A DNA stretch of 64,000 bases. Origin: G965220305 sp965220305 (GTDB lineage Bacteria; Chloroflexota; Dehalococcoidia; Lucifugimonadales; UBA3495). The position numbers were made by a program, and so were the translations under genes. Where the stretch lies: assembly GCA_965220305.1 (NCBI GenBank), contig OZ244817.1, positions 1,984,001 to 2,048,000 of the forward strand, in the 5' to 3' direction. The stretch's first letter is position 1. Every line of letters starts with the position of its first letter. This document shows, in pieces, positions 1 to 7,679 of the stretch. Below the pieces are notes generated by a model. It made no database searches. It saw only the letters and a list, made by a program, of their open reading frames with translations, and was not told the origin of the DNA.

Positions 1-104
1 GGCGGCTTCTTTAGGCGGGCCGCAACCCAAGACCCTGGCCTACCCAGGGCGGTAAGACAAGTAACCCTGCGGCCTGGGCGGGCCATTGGAACGGAAGTCA
101 TGCG

Positions 105-335
105 TCATTGGGCCAGCAGTTCACCCAGCCGATGGTTCCTTTCCACGCTGTTGTGGAAATGTTCCCTCACCTGGTCTCTCGGTGTTTCCGTTGAACCGGA
201 CATGAGGAAGTGTCGCAGGGCATTCTCCACCACGTCCTCAAATCTCCGCCCTTCCCGATCAGCAATCTTGCGAATGCTATCCAGCAGTTGAGGATCAGCC
301 CAGCCGATAAATTGTTCCTTTCCAGTCGTTGCCAC
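105..335 (-). CDS. Small antitoxin-like protein (ribbon-helix-helix type, tentative)
   Basis: 76-residue protein. I chose the GTG at 335 because GGGAG lies about 9 nt upstream; an ATG at 368 would add 11 residues with no clear ribosome site. The N-terminal half (KEQFIGWADPQLLDSIRK) followed by an amphipathic helix (FEDVVENALRHFL) resembles the strand-helix-helix layout of CopG/Arc-type DNA-binding antitoxins; the rest is a charged tail. No toxin partner is seen in the window, but the hicBA pair starts only about 350 bp away on the opposite strand. Function is inferred from general shape only; it may simply be a small uncharacterised protein. Confidence 0.5.
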   Translation of the reverse strand: MATTGKEQFIGWADPQLLDSIRKIADREGRRFEDVVENALRHFLMSGSTETPRDQVREHFHNSVERNHRLGELLAQ

Positions 336-500
336 GATGTGCTTCTCCCTACGGCTTGATCTTAGCACGGCGTGGCGGACCGGCTCAAGCGTAGATTACG
401 CATAGCCCTGATTCATAGCCGGGGTTCGATAATAGCCAAGCATCACAGCGTGCCCCTGTCACCTTCATAGCCCCAGGTTTCAAACCCGCCGCCACGCCGC

Positions 501-506
501 TATAAT
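501..506 (+). promoter_or_regulatory. Candidate -10 element upstream of hicBA/acs
   Basis: A perfect TATAAT. The hexamer 17 bp upstream (478-483, TTTCAA) is a weak -35. It lies 61 bp before a copy of the acs start region at 567, so it may be the original acs promoter now separated from acs by the hicBA insertion. The rest of the 336-681 gap shows nothing else I recognise. Confidence 0.4.
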
Positions 507-566
507 GCCTGTTACTCCCCTAACCTCCGCAGCGGACCCCCATCCCTACTATGACGAGGCCAAACG

Positions 567-583
567 ATGGTACAGCAAGGACA
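567..583 (+). repeat. 17-bp direct repeat of the acs start region, copy 1
   Basis: ATGGTACAGCAAGGACA is identical to 1157-1173, the first 17 bases of acs. GAGG lies about 9 nt before this ATG, so it could once have been a working start. The two copies bracket hicBA. Confidence 0.85.
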
Positions 584-681
584 ACCAGTTTTCGCACTCG
601 GCCCGCCCAGTGAATGTCCTTATCCGCAACCAAGTTCACCATTAAGGAATTGCACCATGGTGCGGCAGGGAGCTGCTACCA

Positions 682-930
682 ATGCATAACGAATTTACGG
701 TCGTTTACGAAAAAGACGACGGATGGTTCATCGGCTATTGCCTGGAAATCCCCGGCGCCAACGGCCAGGGCAAAACTAAGGAAGAATGCCGCACCAACCT
801 AGCCGAAGCCATCGCCCTTATCCTTACTCACCGCCGGGAAAGCGGGATGAAAGGAGTCCCCTACGGTGTCAAACCGGAAACCATCGTTCTTCCCGACGCC
901 CTTCCCGATGGCGACAACTACATCGTATGA
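682..930 (+). CDS. hicB: HicB-type antitoxin
   Basis: 82-residue HicB-like protein: the partial RNase-H-like HicB fold is recognisable from TVVYEKDDGWFIGYCLEIPG followed by the helical stretch KTKEECRTNLAEAIALIL. Family members neutralise the HicA RNase and often repress the operon; this one lacks an added C-terminal DNA-binding domain. A GGGAG ribosome site lies 9 nt before the ATG. Its TGA overlaps the ATG of hicA by 4 bases (ATGA), so the two are translationally coupled, in the order B then A. The pair is inserted between a 17-bp copy of the acs start and acs itself. Confidence 0.85.
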   Translation: MHNEFTVVYEKDDGWFIGYCLEIPGANGQGKTKEECRTNLAEAIALILTHRRESGMKGVPYGVKPETIVLPDALPDGDNYIV

Positions 931-1121
931 AATTGAGCGACCTGCTCCGGCATCTCCGGCGCAACGGTTGCCAACTTCTGCGGCATGGTCGTTCTCACGA
1001 CTTGTGGACTAACCCCGAAACCGGAGAATTCGAGGCCATCCCCCGCCACACCGAAATCAAAAATTTGCTGGCCGACCAAATTTGCCGCAGGCTCTCCATC
1101 CTCAGAATAGGTCGGCAATAA
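927..1121 (+). CDS. hicA: HicA-type toxin (mRNA interferase)
   Basis: 64 residues in the double-stranded-RNA-binding-like HicA fold. MKLSDLLRHLRRNGC is followed by the active-site strand LLRHGRSHDLW, whose GRSH histidine (His25) matches the family catalytic His, and by AIPRHTEI and a C-terminal helix ending in RRLSI. The length is normal for HicA. The start ATG overlaps the hicB stop. Family members cleave mRNA during translation and are neutralised by HicB. acs begins 35 nt downstream on the same strand, so read-through from the toxin operon into acs is possible. Confidence 0.85.
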   Translation: MKLSDLLRHLRRNGCQLLRHGRSHDLWTNPETGEFEAIPRHTEIKNLLADQICRRLSILRIGRQ

Positions 1122-1156
1122 CCAAAGCGTTACATATCCTCAAGAGGAGAGACATC

Positions 1157-1173
1157 ATGGTACAGCAAGGACA
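1157..1173 (+). repeat. 17-bp direct repeat, copy 2 (true acs start)
   Basis: The first 17 bases of acs, identical to 567-583, 590 bp upstream. Confidence 0.85.
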
Positions 1174-3061
1174 GATTGACCACTTGCTCCAGGAGACCGG
1201 CGAGATTCCCCCGCCTCCCCACGTGGCCCAACAGGCTACCCTCCAGGATTACGACGCGGTTTACGCGCGCTCCATAGAAGACCCGGAGGGCTTCTGGGCC
1301 GACGTGGCTTCCGAGTTAGACTGGTTCCAGCCTTGGGACAAGGTGTTCCAGTGGGACTACCCCACCTTCCAGTGGTTCTTGGGCGGCAAGTGCAACATCA
1401 CCTACAACTGCTTGGACCGCCACCTCAACACCCCCACCAAGAATAAGGCAGCCTTCATCTGGCTGGGCGAGGACGGTTCGGAGCGGGTCTTCACCTACGG
1501 CAGGCTGGCCCAATTGGTGAACAAGTTCGCCAACGGCCTCAAGTCCCTGGGAATCGGCAAGGGCGACCGGGTGGTCATCTACATGCCCCTGACCCCCGAG
1601 GGGGCCATCGCCATGCTGGCCTGCGCCCGCATCGGCGCGATACACAGCGTGGTCTACGCCGGGTTCAGCGTCGGCTCCCTGCGGGACCGCATCATCGACG
1701 CCCAGGCCAAGGCGCTGATTACCGGCGACGTCGGATACCGGCGGGGCAACCGGGTGGACCTGAAGGGCATCAGCGACGAGGCGACGCCGGGGCTGGACTT
1801 CCTGGAGCACATCGTGGTGTGGCGCCGGGAGGACGAAAAGCCGCCCCTGGGCCCCAAAGAGGTGGACTTCGACGAGTTGATGTCCCAGGGCGGCATTGAG
1901 TGTCCCGCCGAAGTGATGGACTCGGAGGACCCCCTGTACATCCTCTACACCAGCGGCACCACCGGCAAGCCAAAGGGGGTGCAGCACGTCCACGGCGGCT
2001 ACATGGTGGGCACCTACTACCACTTCAAGACCTTCTGGGACGTTAAGGACGACGACGTTTTCTGGTGTACCTCGGACATCGGCTGGGTGGTGGGCCATAG
2101 CTACATCGTCTACGCTCCCCTGGTGGCGGGGGCTACCACCGTCTTCCGCGAGGGCGCGCCCGACTATCCAGGCCCCCATGTCTTTTACGAGACCATCGAA
2201 AAGTATGGCGTCAACGTCATCTTCACCGCCCCCACCCTGCTGCGGATGCTGATGCGCTACGGCGAGGAGTACCCCCAGCAGTACAACCTGCGCTCCCTGC
2301 GCTTCCTGACCTGCGCCGGCGAGCCGCTGAACCCGGAGGCCCAGCGTTGGGCCTACGAGCACATTTGCGGCAACGGCGAGTGGGCCTATCTGGTGGACAA
2401 CTGGTGGCAGACGGAGACCGGCGGCCCCTGCCTGGGCACCACCGCCACCATGACCGCCAAGCCGGGAAGGGTGGGCAAGCCCCTGCCCGGGGCCACCCTG
2501 GACATCGTGGACCGGGAGGGACTGCCCATCGCGGAGCCGGACAAGGGTGGCATTCTGATAATCCGGAAACCCTTCCCCCACTTCTTCCGCACTGTGTACG
2601 GCGACCCGGAACGTTACGCCGAGAACTGGAACACCATTCCCGACTGCTACATCACCGGCGACGTGGCCCTGCGGGACGCCGACGGCTACTACATGGTGGT
2701 GGGCCGCGCCGACGATGTGCTCAACGTGTCGGGGCACCGCATTGGCTCGGCGGAGGTGGAGAGCGCCCTGGTGTCCCACAGCGCCGTTGCGGAAGCGGCG
2801 GTAATCGGCAAGCCCGACGAGCTGCGGGGCGAGTCCATCAAGGGGTTCGTGACCCTGCGGGTGGGCAACGATCCCTCGGACCGGATGATCAGCGACTTGC
2901 AACAGCACGTCCGGCGGGAGCTGGGGCCCATTGCCGTGCCCTCGGAGATCGAGTTCACGCCGTCGCTGCCCAAGACCCGCTCTGGCAAGATAATGCGGCG
3001 GCTACTGAAGGCCCGGGAGTTGGGCCTAGACCCGGGGGACATAACCACGTTGGAGGAGTAG
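1157..3061 (+). CDS. acs: Acetyl-CoA synthetase (AMP-forming)
   Basis: 634 residues, a normal length for acetyl-CoA synthetase (acetate + ATP + CoA to acetyl-CoA + AMP + PPi). An N-terminal ACAS-N segment (FWADVASELDWFQPWDKV) is followed by the AMP-binding P-loop YTSGTTGKPKG at residues 264-274, the WWQTETG motif, the hinge GHRIGSAEVE, and the catalytic/acetylatable Lys611 in SGKIMRR. The start ATG has AAGAGGAGA about 8 nt upstream; an in-frame upstream start at 1082 would overlap hicA and is rejected. A propionyl-CoA synthetase is the main alternative, but the tryptophan of WWQTET that limits the acyl pocket is present. It feeds acetate into central metabolism. Confidence 0.93.
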   Translation: MVQQGQIDHLLQETGEIPPPPHVAQQATLQDYDAVYARSIEDPEGFWADVASELDWFQPWDKVFQWDYPTFQWFLGGKCNITYNCLDRHLNTPTKNKAAFIWLGEDGSERVFTYGRLAQLVNKFANGLKSLGIGKGDRVVIYMPLTPEGAIAMLACARIGAIHSVVYAGFSVGSLRDRIIDAQAKALITGDVGYRRGNRVDLKGISDEATPGLDFLEHIVVWRREDEKPPLGPKEVDFDELMSQGGIECPAEVMDSEDPLYILYTSGTTGKPKGVQHVHGGYMVGTYYHFKTFWDVKDDDVFWCTSDIGWVVGHSYIVYAPLVAGATTVFREGAPDYPGPHVFYETIEKYGVNVIFTAPTLLRMLMRYGEEYPQQYNLRSLRFLTCAGEPLNPEAQRWAYEHICGNGEWAYLVDNWWQTETGGPCLGTTATMTAKPGRVGKPLPGATLDIVDREGLPIAEPDKGGILIIRKPFPHFFRTVYGDPERYAENWNTIPDCYITGDVALRDADGYYMVVGRADDVLNVSGHRIGSAEVESALVSHSAVAEAAVIGKPDELRGESIKGFVTLRVGNDPSDRMISDLQQHVRRELGPIAVPSEIEFTPSLPKTRSGKIMRRLLKARELGLDPGDITTLEE

Positions 3062-3125
3062 GGGGACGCCCGGCGCATCTTTGTTATACCTGGGTCTGCT
3101 GTAAACCGGAAGCCGGGCCACACCC

Positions 3126-3318
3126 CGTCATTCCCGCGGAAGCGGGAATCCAAGGCCCCTCTTACCATCATTCCGGCGCAGGCCGGAATCCAAGTAGAGG
3201 CGCGGGGGCGCCCTGAGCGTGGAGTGGGGCGCCCCGAGTAAGACCACTCCACCGTCATTCCCGTGTAGGCCGGAATCCAGACATCACGCCCGTCATTCCC
3301 GCGGAAGCGGGAATCCAA
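3126..3318. repeat. Cluster of four palindromic intergenic repeats (family A)
   Basis: Four copies of a roughly 28-bp unit lie at 3126-3154, 3166-3194, 3253-3280 and 3291-3318. Each has the form GTCATTCC, an inverted GC-rich stem, then GGAATCCA, and can fold as a hairpin (for example CCCGCGGAAGCGGG). The same family recurs across the window (8695, 16017, 16273, 23383, 28216, 50953, 54012, 54165, 58676). It may end the acs transcript. Confidence 0.85.
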
Positions 3319-3338
3319 GAGCGGCAGCGAAGTACAAC

Positions 3339-4118
3339 ATGGACGAACAGACCAAAAATACAGAAATCAGCCGGTACAAGTTCAATGTGGACCAGTATTA
3401 CAAGATGGCGGAGGTGGGCATCCTGCCCCAGGAAGGCCGGGAAGAGCTCATAAACGGGGCGGTGTGGGACCCTTCGCCCCTGGTGCGGAACCGTTCCCAT
3501 CCTGCCCTAAAGGGCGGCGTAACCCGCTTCCTGAACGAACTGGCCGGGCTGCCGGAGGAGTTTGACGCGCGCATCCACAAGTACACGGTAGAGGAATACC
3601 ACGTCATGGGGGAGACGGGCATCCTGACCAAGTACGACCGGGTGGAGTTGGTCGATGGGGAGGTTGTCCAGATGCCGCCAATGCTAAGTCCGCACGCTTC
3701 GGTGGTGAACCGGACTACCCGCTTGCTAAATCGGATTCTGGAAGATAGTCAGGCGGCGGTCTGGGCGCAGTGCCCAATCAGCTTTCCCAGCAACGCGGAA
3801 CCCGAGCCGGACCTGGCGCTATTGCAGCCCCGGCCCGACTACTACCGTTCCGGCCTTCCAACGCCCCAAGACGCGCTGCTGTTGATAGAAGTCTCCCAGT
3901 CTACCCTGCGTTACGACCGCAACGTCAAGCTGCCGCTATACGCTCTCAACGGCATCCCCGAGTTCTGGCTGGTCAATCTGCCCGAAGATACCATCGAGGT
4001 GTACCGCAACCCGGAAGGCGGCGTCTACCAGGAGACCACGCGATTGCAGCGCGGCGATACCCTGTCGCCCCAGGCTTTCCCCGAAGTGACCCTGGAGGTG
4101 GGGGAGATATTGGGGTAG
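3339..4118 (+). CDS. Uma2 family (DUF820) endonuclease-like protein with duplicated N-terminal module
   Basis: 259 residues; the ATG at 3339 is the first start outside the upstream repeat cluster. The Uma2 core has a PD-(D/E)XK-like fold. Acidic residues are visible in EPEPDLALL (about 155) and in LLIEVSQSTLRYD followed by KLPLYA (about 181-200). The N-terminal module appears twice: Y-KMAEVGILP--GREELINGAV (about 15-40) and Y-VMGETGILTKYDRVELVDGEV (about 88-112), so one partial copy precedes a complete domain. The biological role of Uma2 proteins is unknown although they are abundant in cyanobacteria and Chloroflexi. The HsdR-N-like gene follows 19 bp downstream. Confidence 0.8.
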   Translation: MDEQTKNTEISRYKFNVDQYYKMAEVGILPQEGREELINGAVWDPSPLVRNRSHPALKGGVTRFLNELAGLPEEFDARIHKYTVEEYHVMGETGILTKYDRVELVDGEVVQMPPMLSPHASVVNRTTRLLNRILEDSQAAVWAQCPISFPSNAEPEPDLALLQPRPDYYRSGLPTPQDALLLIEVSQSTLRYDRNVKLPLYALNGIPEFWLVNLPEDTIEVYRNPEGGVYQETTRLQRGDTLSPQAFPEVTLEVGEILG

Positions 4119-4137
4119 GGGCGAAAGGAGGAACAAG

Positions 4138-5100
4138 ATGCTGCTAGGTGCCTTGGTCAATGTAATCGAGACCTTGAAGGAGCGTATCAATGCTCACGGA
4201 GCCACTTTGCGTCAGAATGAAACGCGCACCAGAATGGCTCTAATTGACCCACTGCTAGCGGCACTGGGCTGGGATACGTCTGACCCGGAGTTAGTAACTC
4301 CAGAGTTTATCTCCAATGGTCGGGCCGACTACGCTCTGCTGAAGCCGGGCGGCAAACCGTTGGCATTGGTTGAAGCCAAGAAGTTGGGCGAACCTTTGGA
4401 GAATCACCGGATGCAGATGCTGAATTACGCCAATGCTTCTGGCATTGAATATGCTGGACTAACCGACGGGGACCGCTGGGAACTGTATGAAGTATTCCGT
4501 ATTGGCGCGCTGGATGATCGGCGAATTTTGGAGGTTAGTATCAATGGCCACGCGACCCATGCTTGCGCCCTGCAACTATTGCTGCTATGGCGTTCTAATC
4601 TGGTCTCTGGTCGGCCCTCGGCAGCCAATGAGCCAATCTTGAGCATAGAATCTAAGCGCACCCCGATAATGGACCAACTGGAAGATGAGCAACCCCCATC
4701 TCCGCCCGCCCCGACATCGTCACTGCAAGATGGCTGGCTTAGTTTGGCGTCGTTTACTCGCCAAACTGGCTCAAGACCGCCGGGAGCAATCCGGTTCCCA
4801 GATGGCAATGAGAAGTCGCTTAAGAGATGGCGGGAGATTTTGCTGTTTACTGCAGAATGGCTTGGGCAGAATAGACAGTTGACTAGTGATAATGTGCCTG
4901 TGGAATCGGGCCCTACCCGATACATCGTAAATGCTACTCCTCGACATAAGAACGGAGGTTCGTTCCTTCAGCCAGTAGCCATCAGCGGCACGCCTTTATC
5001 CGTAGAAACCCACGTTAGTTCCCTTGCGGCAATAACCAACGCGAAGAAACTGCTTACTCACTGTGGGCAAAGTATCAGTCAGGTATTTTTGCAGACTTAA
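4138..5100 (+). CDS. Type I restriction enzyme R N-terminal-like (HsdR_N) protein
   Basis: 320 residues. Residues 20-130 resemble the HSDR_N nuclease domain: RTRMALIDPLLAALGWDTSD, then ADYALLKPGG (Asp about 64) and ALVEAKKLG (the E-x-K of PD-(D/E)XK, about 79-82), then YANASGIEYAGLTDGDRWELY. No helicase motor follows, so it is not a complete HsdR. The C-terminal half is unassigned. A ribosome site (AAAGGAGGA) sits 6 nt before the ATG, directly behind the Uma2 gene. Stand-alone HSDR_N proteins are common and uncharacterised. The gene is more AT-rich than acs, suggesting transfer. Confidence 0.7.
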   Translation: MLLGALVNVIETLKERINAHGATLRQNETRTRMALIDPLLAALGWDTSDPELVTPEFISNGRADYALLKPGGKPLALVEAKKLGEPLENHRMQMLNYANASGIEYAGLTDGDRWELYEVFRIGALDDRRILEVSINGHATHACALQLLLLWRSNLVSGRPSAANEPILSIESKRTPIMDQLEDEQPPSPPAPTSSLQDGWLSLASFTRQTGSRPPGAIRFPDGNEKSLKRWREILLFTAEWLGQNRQLTSDNVPVESGPTRYIVNATPRHKNGGSFLQPVAISGTPLSVETHVSSLAAITNAKKLLTHCGQSISQVFLQT

Positions 5101-5134
5101 GCCCTGTTGGAGCAATAGGAAACTATCTCAAAAT

Positions 5135-5215
5135 ATAATCCGACAAGCTCACCGTGAGCGGTCCCAAATGGGCACTCCGCTCATCCTGAGCCTGTTGAAG
5201 GGTGCCCAATGTCGG
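5135..5215. repeat. Dispersed intergenic repeat (GACAAGCTCACCGTGAGCGG type)
   Basis: GACAAGCTCACCGTGAGCGG and a second palindromic half around TCATCCTGAGCCTGTTGAAG. Related elements occur at 24053, 26441 and 61481. The rest of the 5101-5376 gap is featureless to me. Confidence 0.6.
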
Positions 5216-5376
5216 CAACTGGTAGGTAAACATCTTTGAAATGATGAGCAACCGAAATTGGTGTGATTGCCCGGCAATACTTGGCCGGTGATGTTCACGC
5301 TCTAAACTCCAACCTCTTTAGCCTTCAATTAAAATCTGTTGGACTACTAGGGCCCTGGTCCTTCTGGAGGATTCCG

Positions 5377-5694
5377 GTGCGAGATACTGTTACGGTCATT
5401 CATCGTGATGATAAGGGTTCCCCGGATTATTTGTTCGTCCTCACATTTGAGTACGGTACGGAGGCGAGCAAATGGGTCGGAGTGTGCCTGGAACTGGGAA
5501 CTTCGGCTTTCTCAGACACCCTGGAGCAGGTCCGGGAGGAATTGCAGGAGGCGGTAGAGCTCCAGTTGAACGAGATGGAACGCCTTATGCAGGTCCAAGA
5601 CTTCTTGCAGGAGAATCACGTCCGAATTACGGCAATTGGAGTCGAGGCAACCCCGCAAAAGGCAGGGTTCGCCGTAGCCACTGACGCTGGATAG
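5377..5694 (+). CDS. HicB-like antitoxin (divergent)
   Basis: 105 residues from the GTG at 5377, which has CTGGAGG 6 nt upstream; starting farther upstream at 5263 would add 38 residues unlike any HicB. The HicB-like pattern is VTVIHRDDKGSPDYLFVLTFEYG (partly compositional), then VGVCLELGTSAFSDTLEQVREELQEAVELQL, the conserved strand-helix of the family. A HicA-like gene follows 6 bp later, so this forms a second B-A module in the window. It is more divergent than the pair at 682. Confidence 0.65.
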   Translation: MRDTVTVIHRDDKGSPDYLFVLTFEYGTEASKWVGVCLELGTSAFSDTLEQVREELQEAVELQLNEMERLMQVQDFLQENHVRITAIGVEATPQKAGFAVATDAG

Positions 5695-5700
5695 TCGGGA

Positions 5701-5943
5701 TTGAACGTGTCCGGGCGCGATTTGATGCGCCTTCTTGACCAAGACGGCTGGACCAGAGGTGGGCGCCGCACTCACGGCGTCTTCTATTACAAACACTTCC
5801 CCGGTGAAAGATTGCCCCGCTCCACGGTCATCCCGGACAAGTCGGACCCCTTGCCTTCAACTACTCTTGGGGCGATTCTCAGCGTAAAGCAGACGGGCCT
5901 GGGCCGTAACGGCTTGCAACAACTGTTGGATGAGTACCTTTAA
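5701..5943 (+). CDS. HicA-like toxin
   Basis: 80 residues from TTG at 5701 (GTG at 5707 is an alternative). SGRDLMRLLDQDGWTRGGRRTHGVFYYK matches the HicA strand-helix start and the catalytic His position (RTHG), followed by a loop with VIPDKSDPLPSTTLGAILS and KQTGLGRNGL. This is the longer HicA variant with a bulged strand between the active-site His and the last helix. It pairs with the HicB-like gene just upstream. Confidence 0.7.
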   Translation: MNVSGRDLMRLLDQDGWTRGGRRTHGVFYYKHFPGERLPRSTVIPDKSDPLPSTTLGAILSVKQTGLGRNGLQQLLDEYL

Positions 5944-6056
5944 TCAGACCCGCCTAATGTGGCCCTGGGTAACCATAAGCTGACCGAAGCGCCCCAACAA
6001 GGAGCGAAGGCCCGTTACTAAAAGAGAGTCTTCGGGCCAAGATACGAGAGGTAACC

Positions 6057-7187
6057 ATGAAGGTCTACTATTTCAGCGAGTTCCCCTACCACGAGTACCC
6101 CGACGAGGAGGGGGAGAAGTACCCCTCCCTGCGGCTCACCTTCCCCAATACCTACTTCAACCCCCAGGTCGCCAACGGCCTGTTCCAACGCTACTTCGAC
6201 GAGTGTATGTACGTCGACGAGATGGGCTTCGACGGCATCATGCTCAACGAGCACCACAACACCCCCTCGTGCATGAACGCCGCCACCAATCTGTCCGGGG
6301 CGGTGCTGGCCCGCACCACCCAAAACGCCAAAATCCTGCTGCTGGGCAACATCCTGCCCATCCACGAAAACCCGGTGCGGCTGGCCGAAGAGATTGCCAT
6401 GATCGACGTTATCTCGGGAGGTCGGGTCATCTCCGGCATGGTGCGGGGCACCGGCGTGGAGACCATCGCCACCAACGGCAACCCCCTCCACAACCGGGAG
6501 CGCTTCGAGGAGTGCCACGACCTGGTCATCAAGACCTGGACCACCCCCGGCCCCTTCCGCTGGGAGGGCAAGCACTACAACTTCCGGGTGGTCAACCCCT
6601 GGATAGTCCCGGTGCAGAAGCCCCACCCGCCCGTCTGGGTGCCGGGCACCGCCAGCCCGGAGACGGCCCAGTGGGCGGCCAAGTACGGCTACACCTACGT
6701 GGCCTTCCTGACTCCCCTGGACGTGACCGAAGACCTGTTCGGCATCTACCGGGCCGCCGCCGGCGAGGAGGGATACGAGCCCACCTCCGACAATTTTGGC
6801 TATCTGCTGTGCTGCTACGTGGCCGAGACCCAGGAGAAGGCCGACGAGGAGGCCCGGCATTTCATCTGGCGCATGGGCACCACCACCCGGGGGCCCCGGG
6901 AGTTCATGAACCCGGTTGGGTATCGGTCACAGCAGGGGGAGCAGGTGGCCGCCCGTCGCGCCGTCCGGCCCCTGATTCAGCAGAGCTACGAAGAGCTGAA
7001 GGAGAACTACCACATTGTGGCGGGCACCCCCGACGTGGTGTTGGAGAAGATTCAATACCTGCACCAGCGGTTGGGCATGGAGCACCTGATATTCTACGGC
7101 CAGGAATCGCGCATGTCCCACCAGGCCACCATGTCCAACATCGGCCTGTTCGGCAAGGAGGTCCTGCCGGAAATCCACAGGTGGTAG
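6057..7187 (+). CDS. LLM class flavin-dependent oxidoreductase (luciferase-like monooxygenase)
   Basis: 376 residues, the usual length of single-component bacterial-luciferase-like TIM-barrel enzymes. Family marks are GFDGIMLNEHHN near residue 58, LLGNILPIHENPVRLAEEIAMIDVISGGR around 100-128, a WTTPGPFRWEGKHY substrate-region segment, and the C-terminal VLEKIQYLHQRLGMEHLIFYG. Such enzymes use FMNH2 or F420 to oxidise or desulfonate small organics; the substrate cannot be told. GAGAGGTAA precedes the ATG. Two further LLM genes (22120, 48823) are closer to each other than to this one. Confidence 0.88.
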   Translation: MKVYYFSEFPYHEYPDEEGEKYPSLRLTFPNTYFNPQVANGLFQRYFDECMYVDEMGFDGIMLNEHHNTPSCMNAATNLSGAVLARTTQNAKILLLGNILPIHENPVRLAEEIAMIDVISGGRVISGMVRGTGVETIATNGNPLHNRERFEECHDLVIKTWTTPGPFRWEGKHYNFRVVNPWIVPVQKPHPPVWVPGTASPETAQWAAKYGYTYVAFLTPLDVTEDLFGIYRAAAGEEGYEPTSDNFGYLLCCYVAETQEKADEEARHFIWRMGTTTRGPREFMNPVGYRSQQGEQVAARRAVRPLIQQSYEELKENYHIVAGTPDVVLEKIQYLHQRLGMEHLIFYGQESRMSHQATMSNIGLFGKEVLPEIHRW

Positions 7188-7221
7188 GGGTGGAGCTTCC
7201 CCGGGAGACGCGATACCCCCT

Positions 7222-7652
7222 TTATGGAGCGTTGGTCTCTCCCGCACCGCCGGGGGTGTCGAAGCCGCTGCTGTAGGGCTTGATGCCCAGGACTGGCGAG
7301 CCGTCCTGGGCGTCCAATCCGGTCACCGTGACGGTGTTCCCCTCAATGGACCGGATGCGGGCCACCGTGGCCCCGACGGCGTTGGGCCGGTACTGGCTGC
7401 GAGTGGCGAACACTCCCCGCAGGGGGCGCGTTGGGTCGTGGCGGGGGTGGAGTTGCAGTTGGTAGCCCCGGCCCGGTGCAGGTGGAACAGCACCAGGATA
7501 GGTTGCCCCGCCTCCAGGCCCGGCGCTAGCTCGGGATGCAGCACCAGGCGCGACGGCTGGTGGCGCAGGTTCTCCGAGGAAGCATGGCCGGCGGCCCCGC
7601 TTTCCACGTGGCCGATGCTGCGGAAGCTGATGGGTTGCTGGTCTTCTGGCAA
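7222..7652 (-). pseudogene. TrmO/TsaA-like tRNA methyltransferase, frameshifted
   Basis: Two frames together spell a TsaA/TrmO protein. From a TTG at 7652 (AGGA about 10 nt upstream) comes ISFRSIGHVES, then RLVLHPELAPGLEAGQPILVLFHLHRA. The reading then must change frame within the GC-rich run near 7465-7478 to continue as GYQLQLHPRHDPTRPLRGVF, then RPNAVGATVARI and GLDAQDGSPVLGIKPY. Those are family hallmarks of the SAM-dependent enzyme that methylates t6A37 in tRNA. A single-base indel separates the halves, so this is either a recent pseudogene or a sequencing error. It lies downstream of the hydrolase on the same strand. Confidence 0.8.
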
Positions 7653-7679
7653 CGGTCCATCCTGGGAAGCGATTGGCCC

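Noticed and set aside
1316..2908. 530-codon open frame on the minus strand
   Set aside because: It is the antisense shadow of acs; composition is repetitive (His/Gly/Val-rich) with no family resemblance.
2347..3216. 289-codon plus-strand frame
   Set aside because: Out-of-frame overlap with acs and running into repeats; rich in Arg/Gly/Pro without any domain.
6018..6860. 280-codon minus-strand frame
   Set aside because: Antisense shadow of the 6057 monooxygenase.
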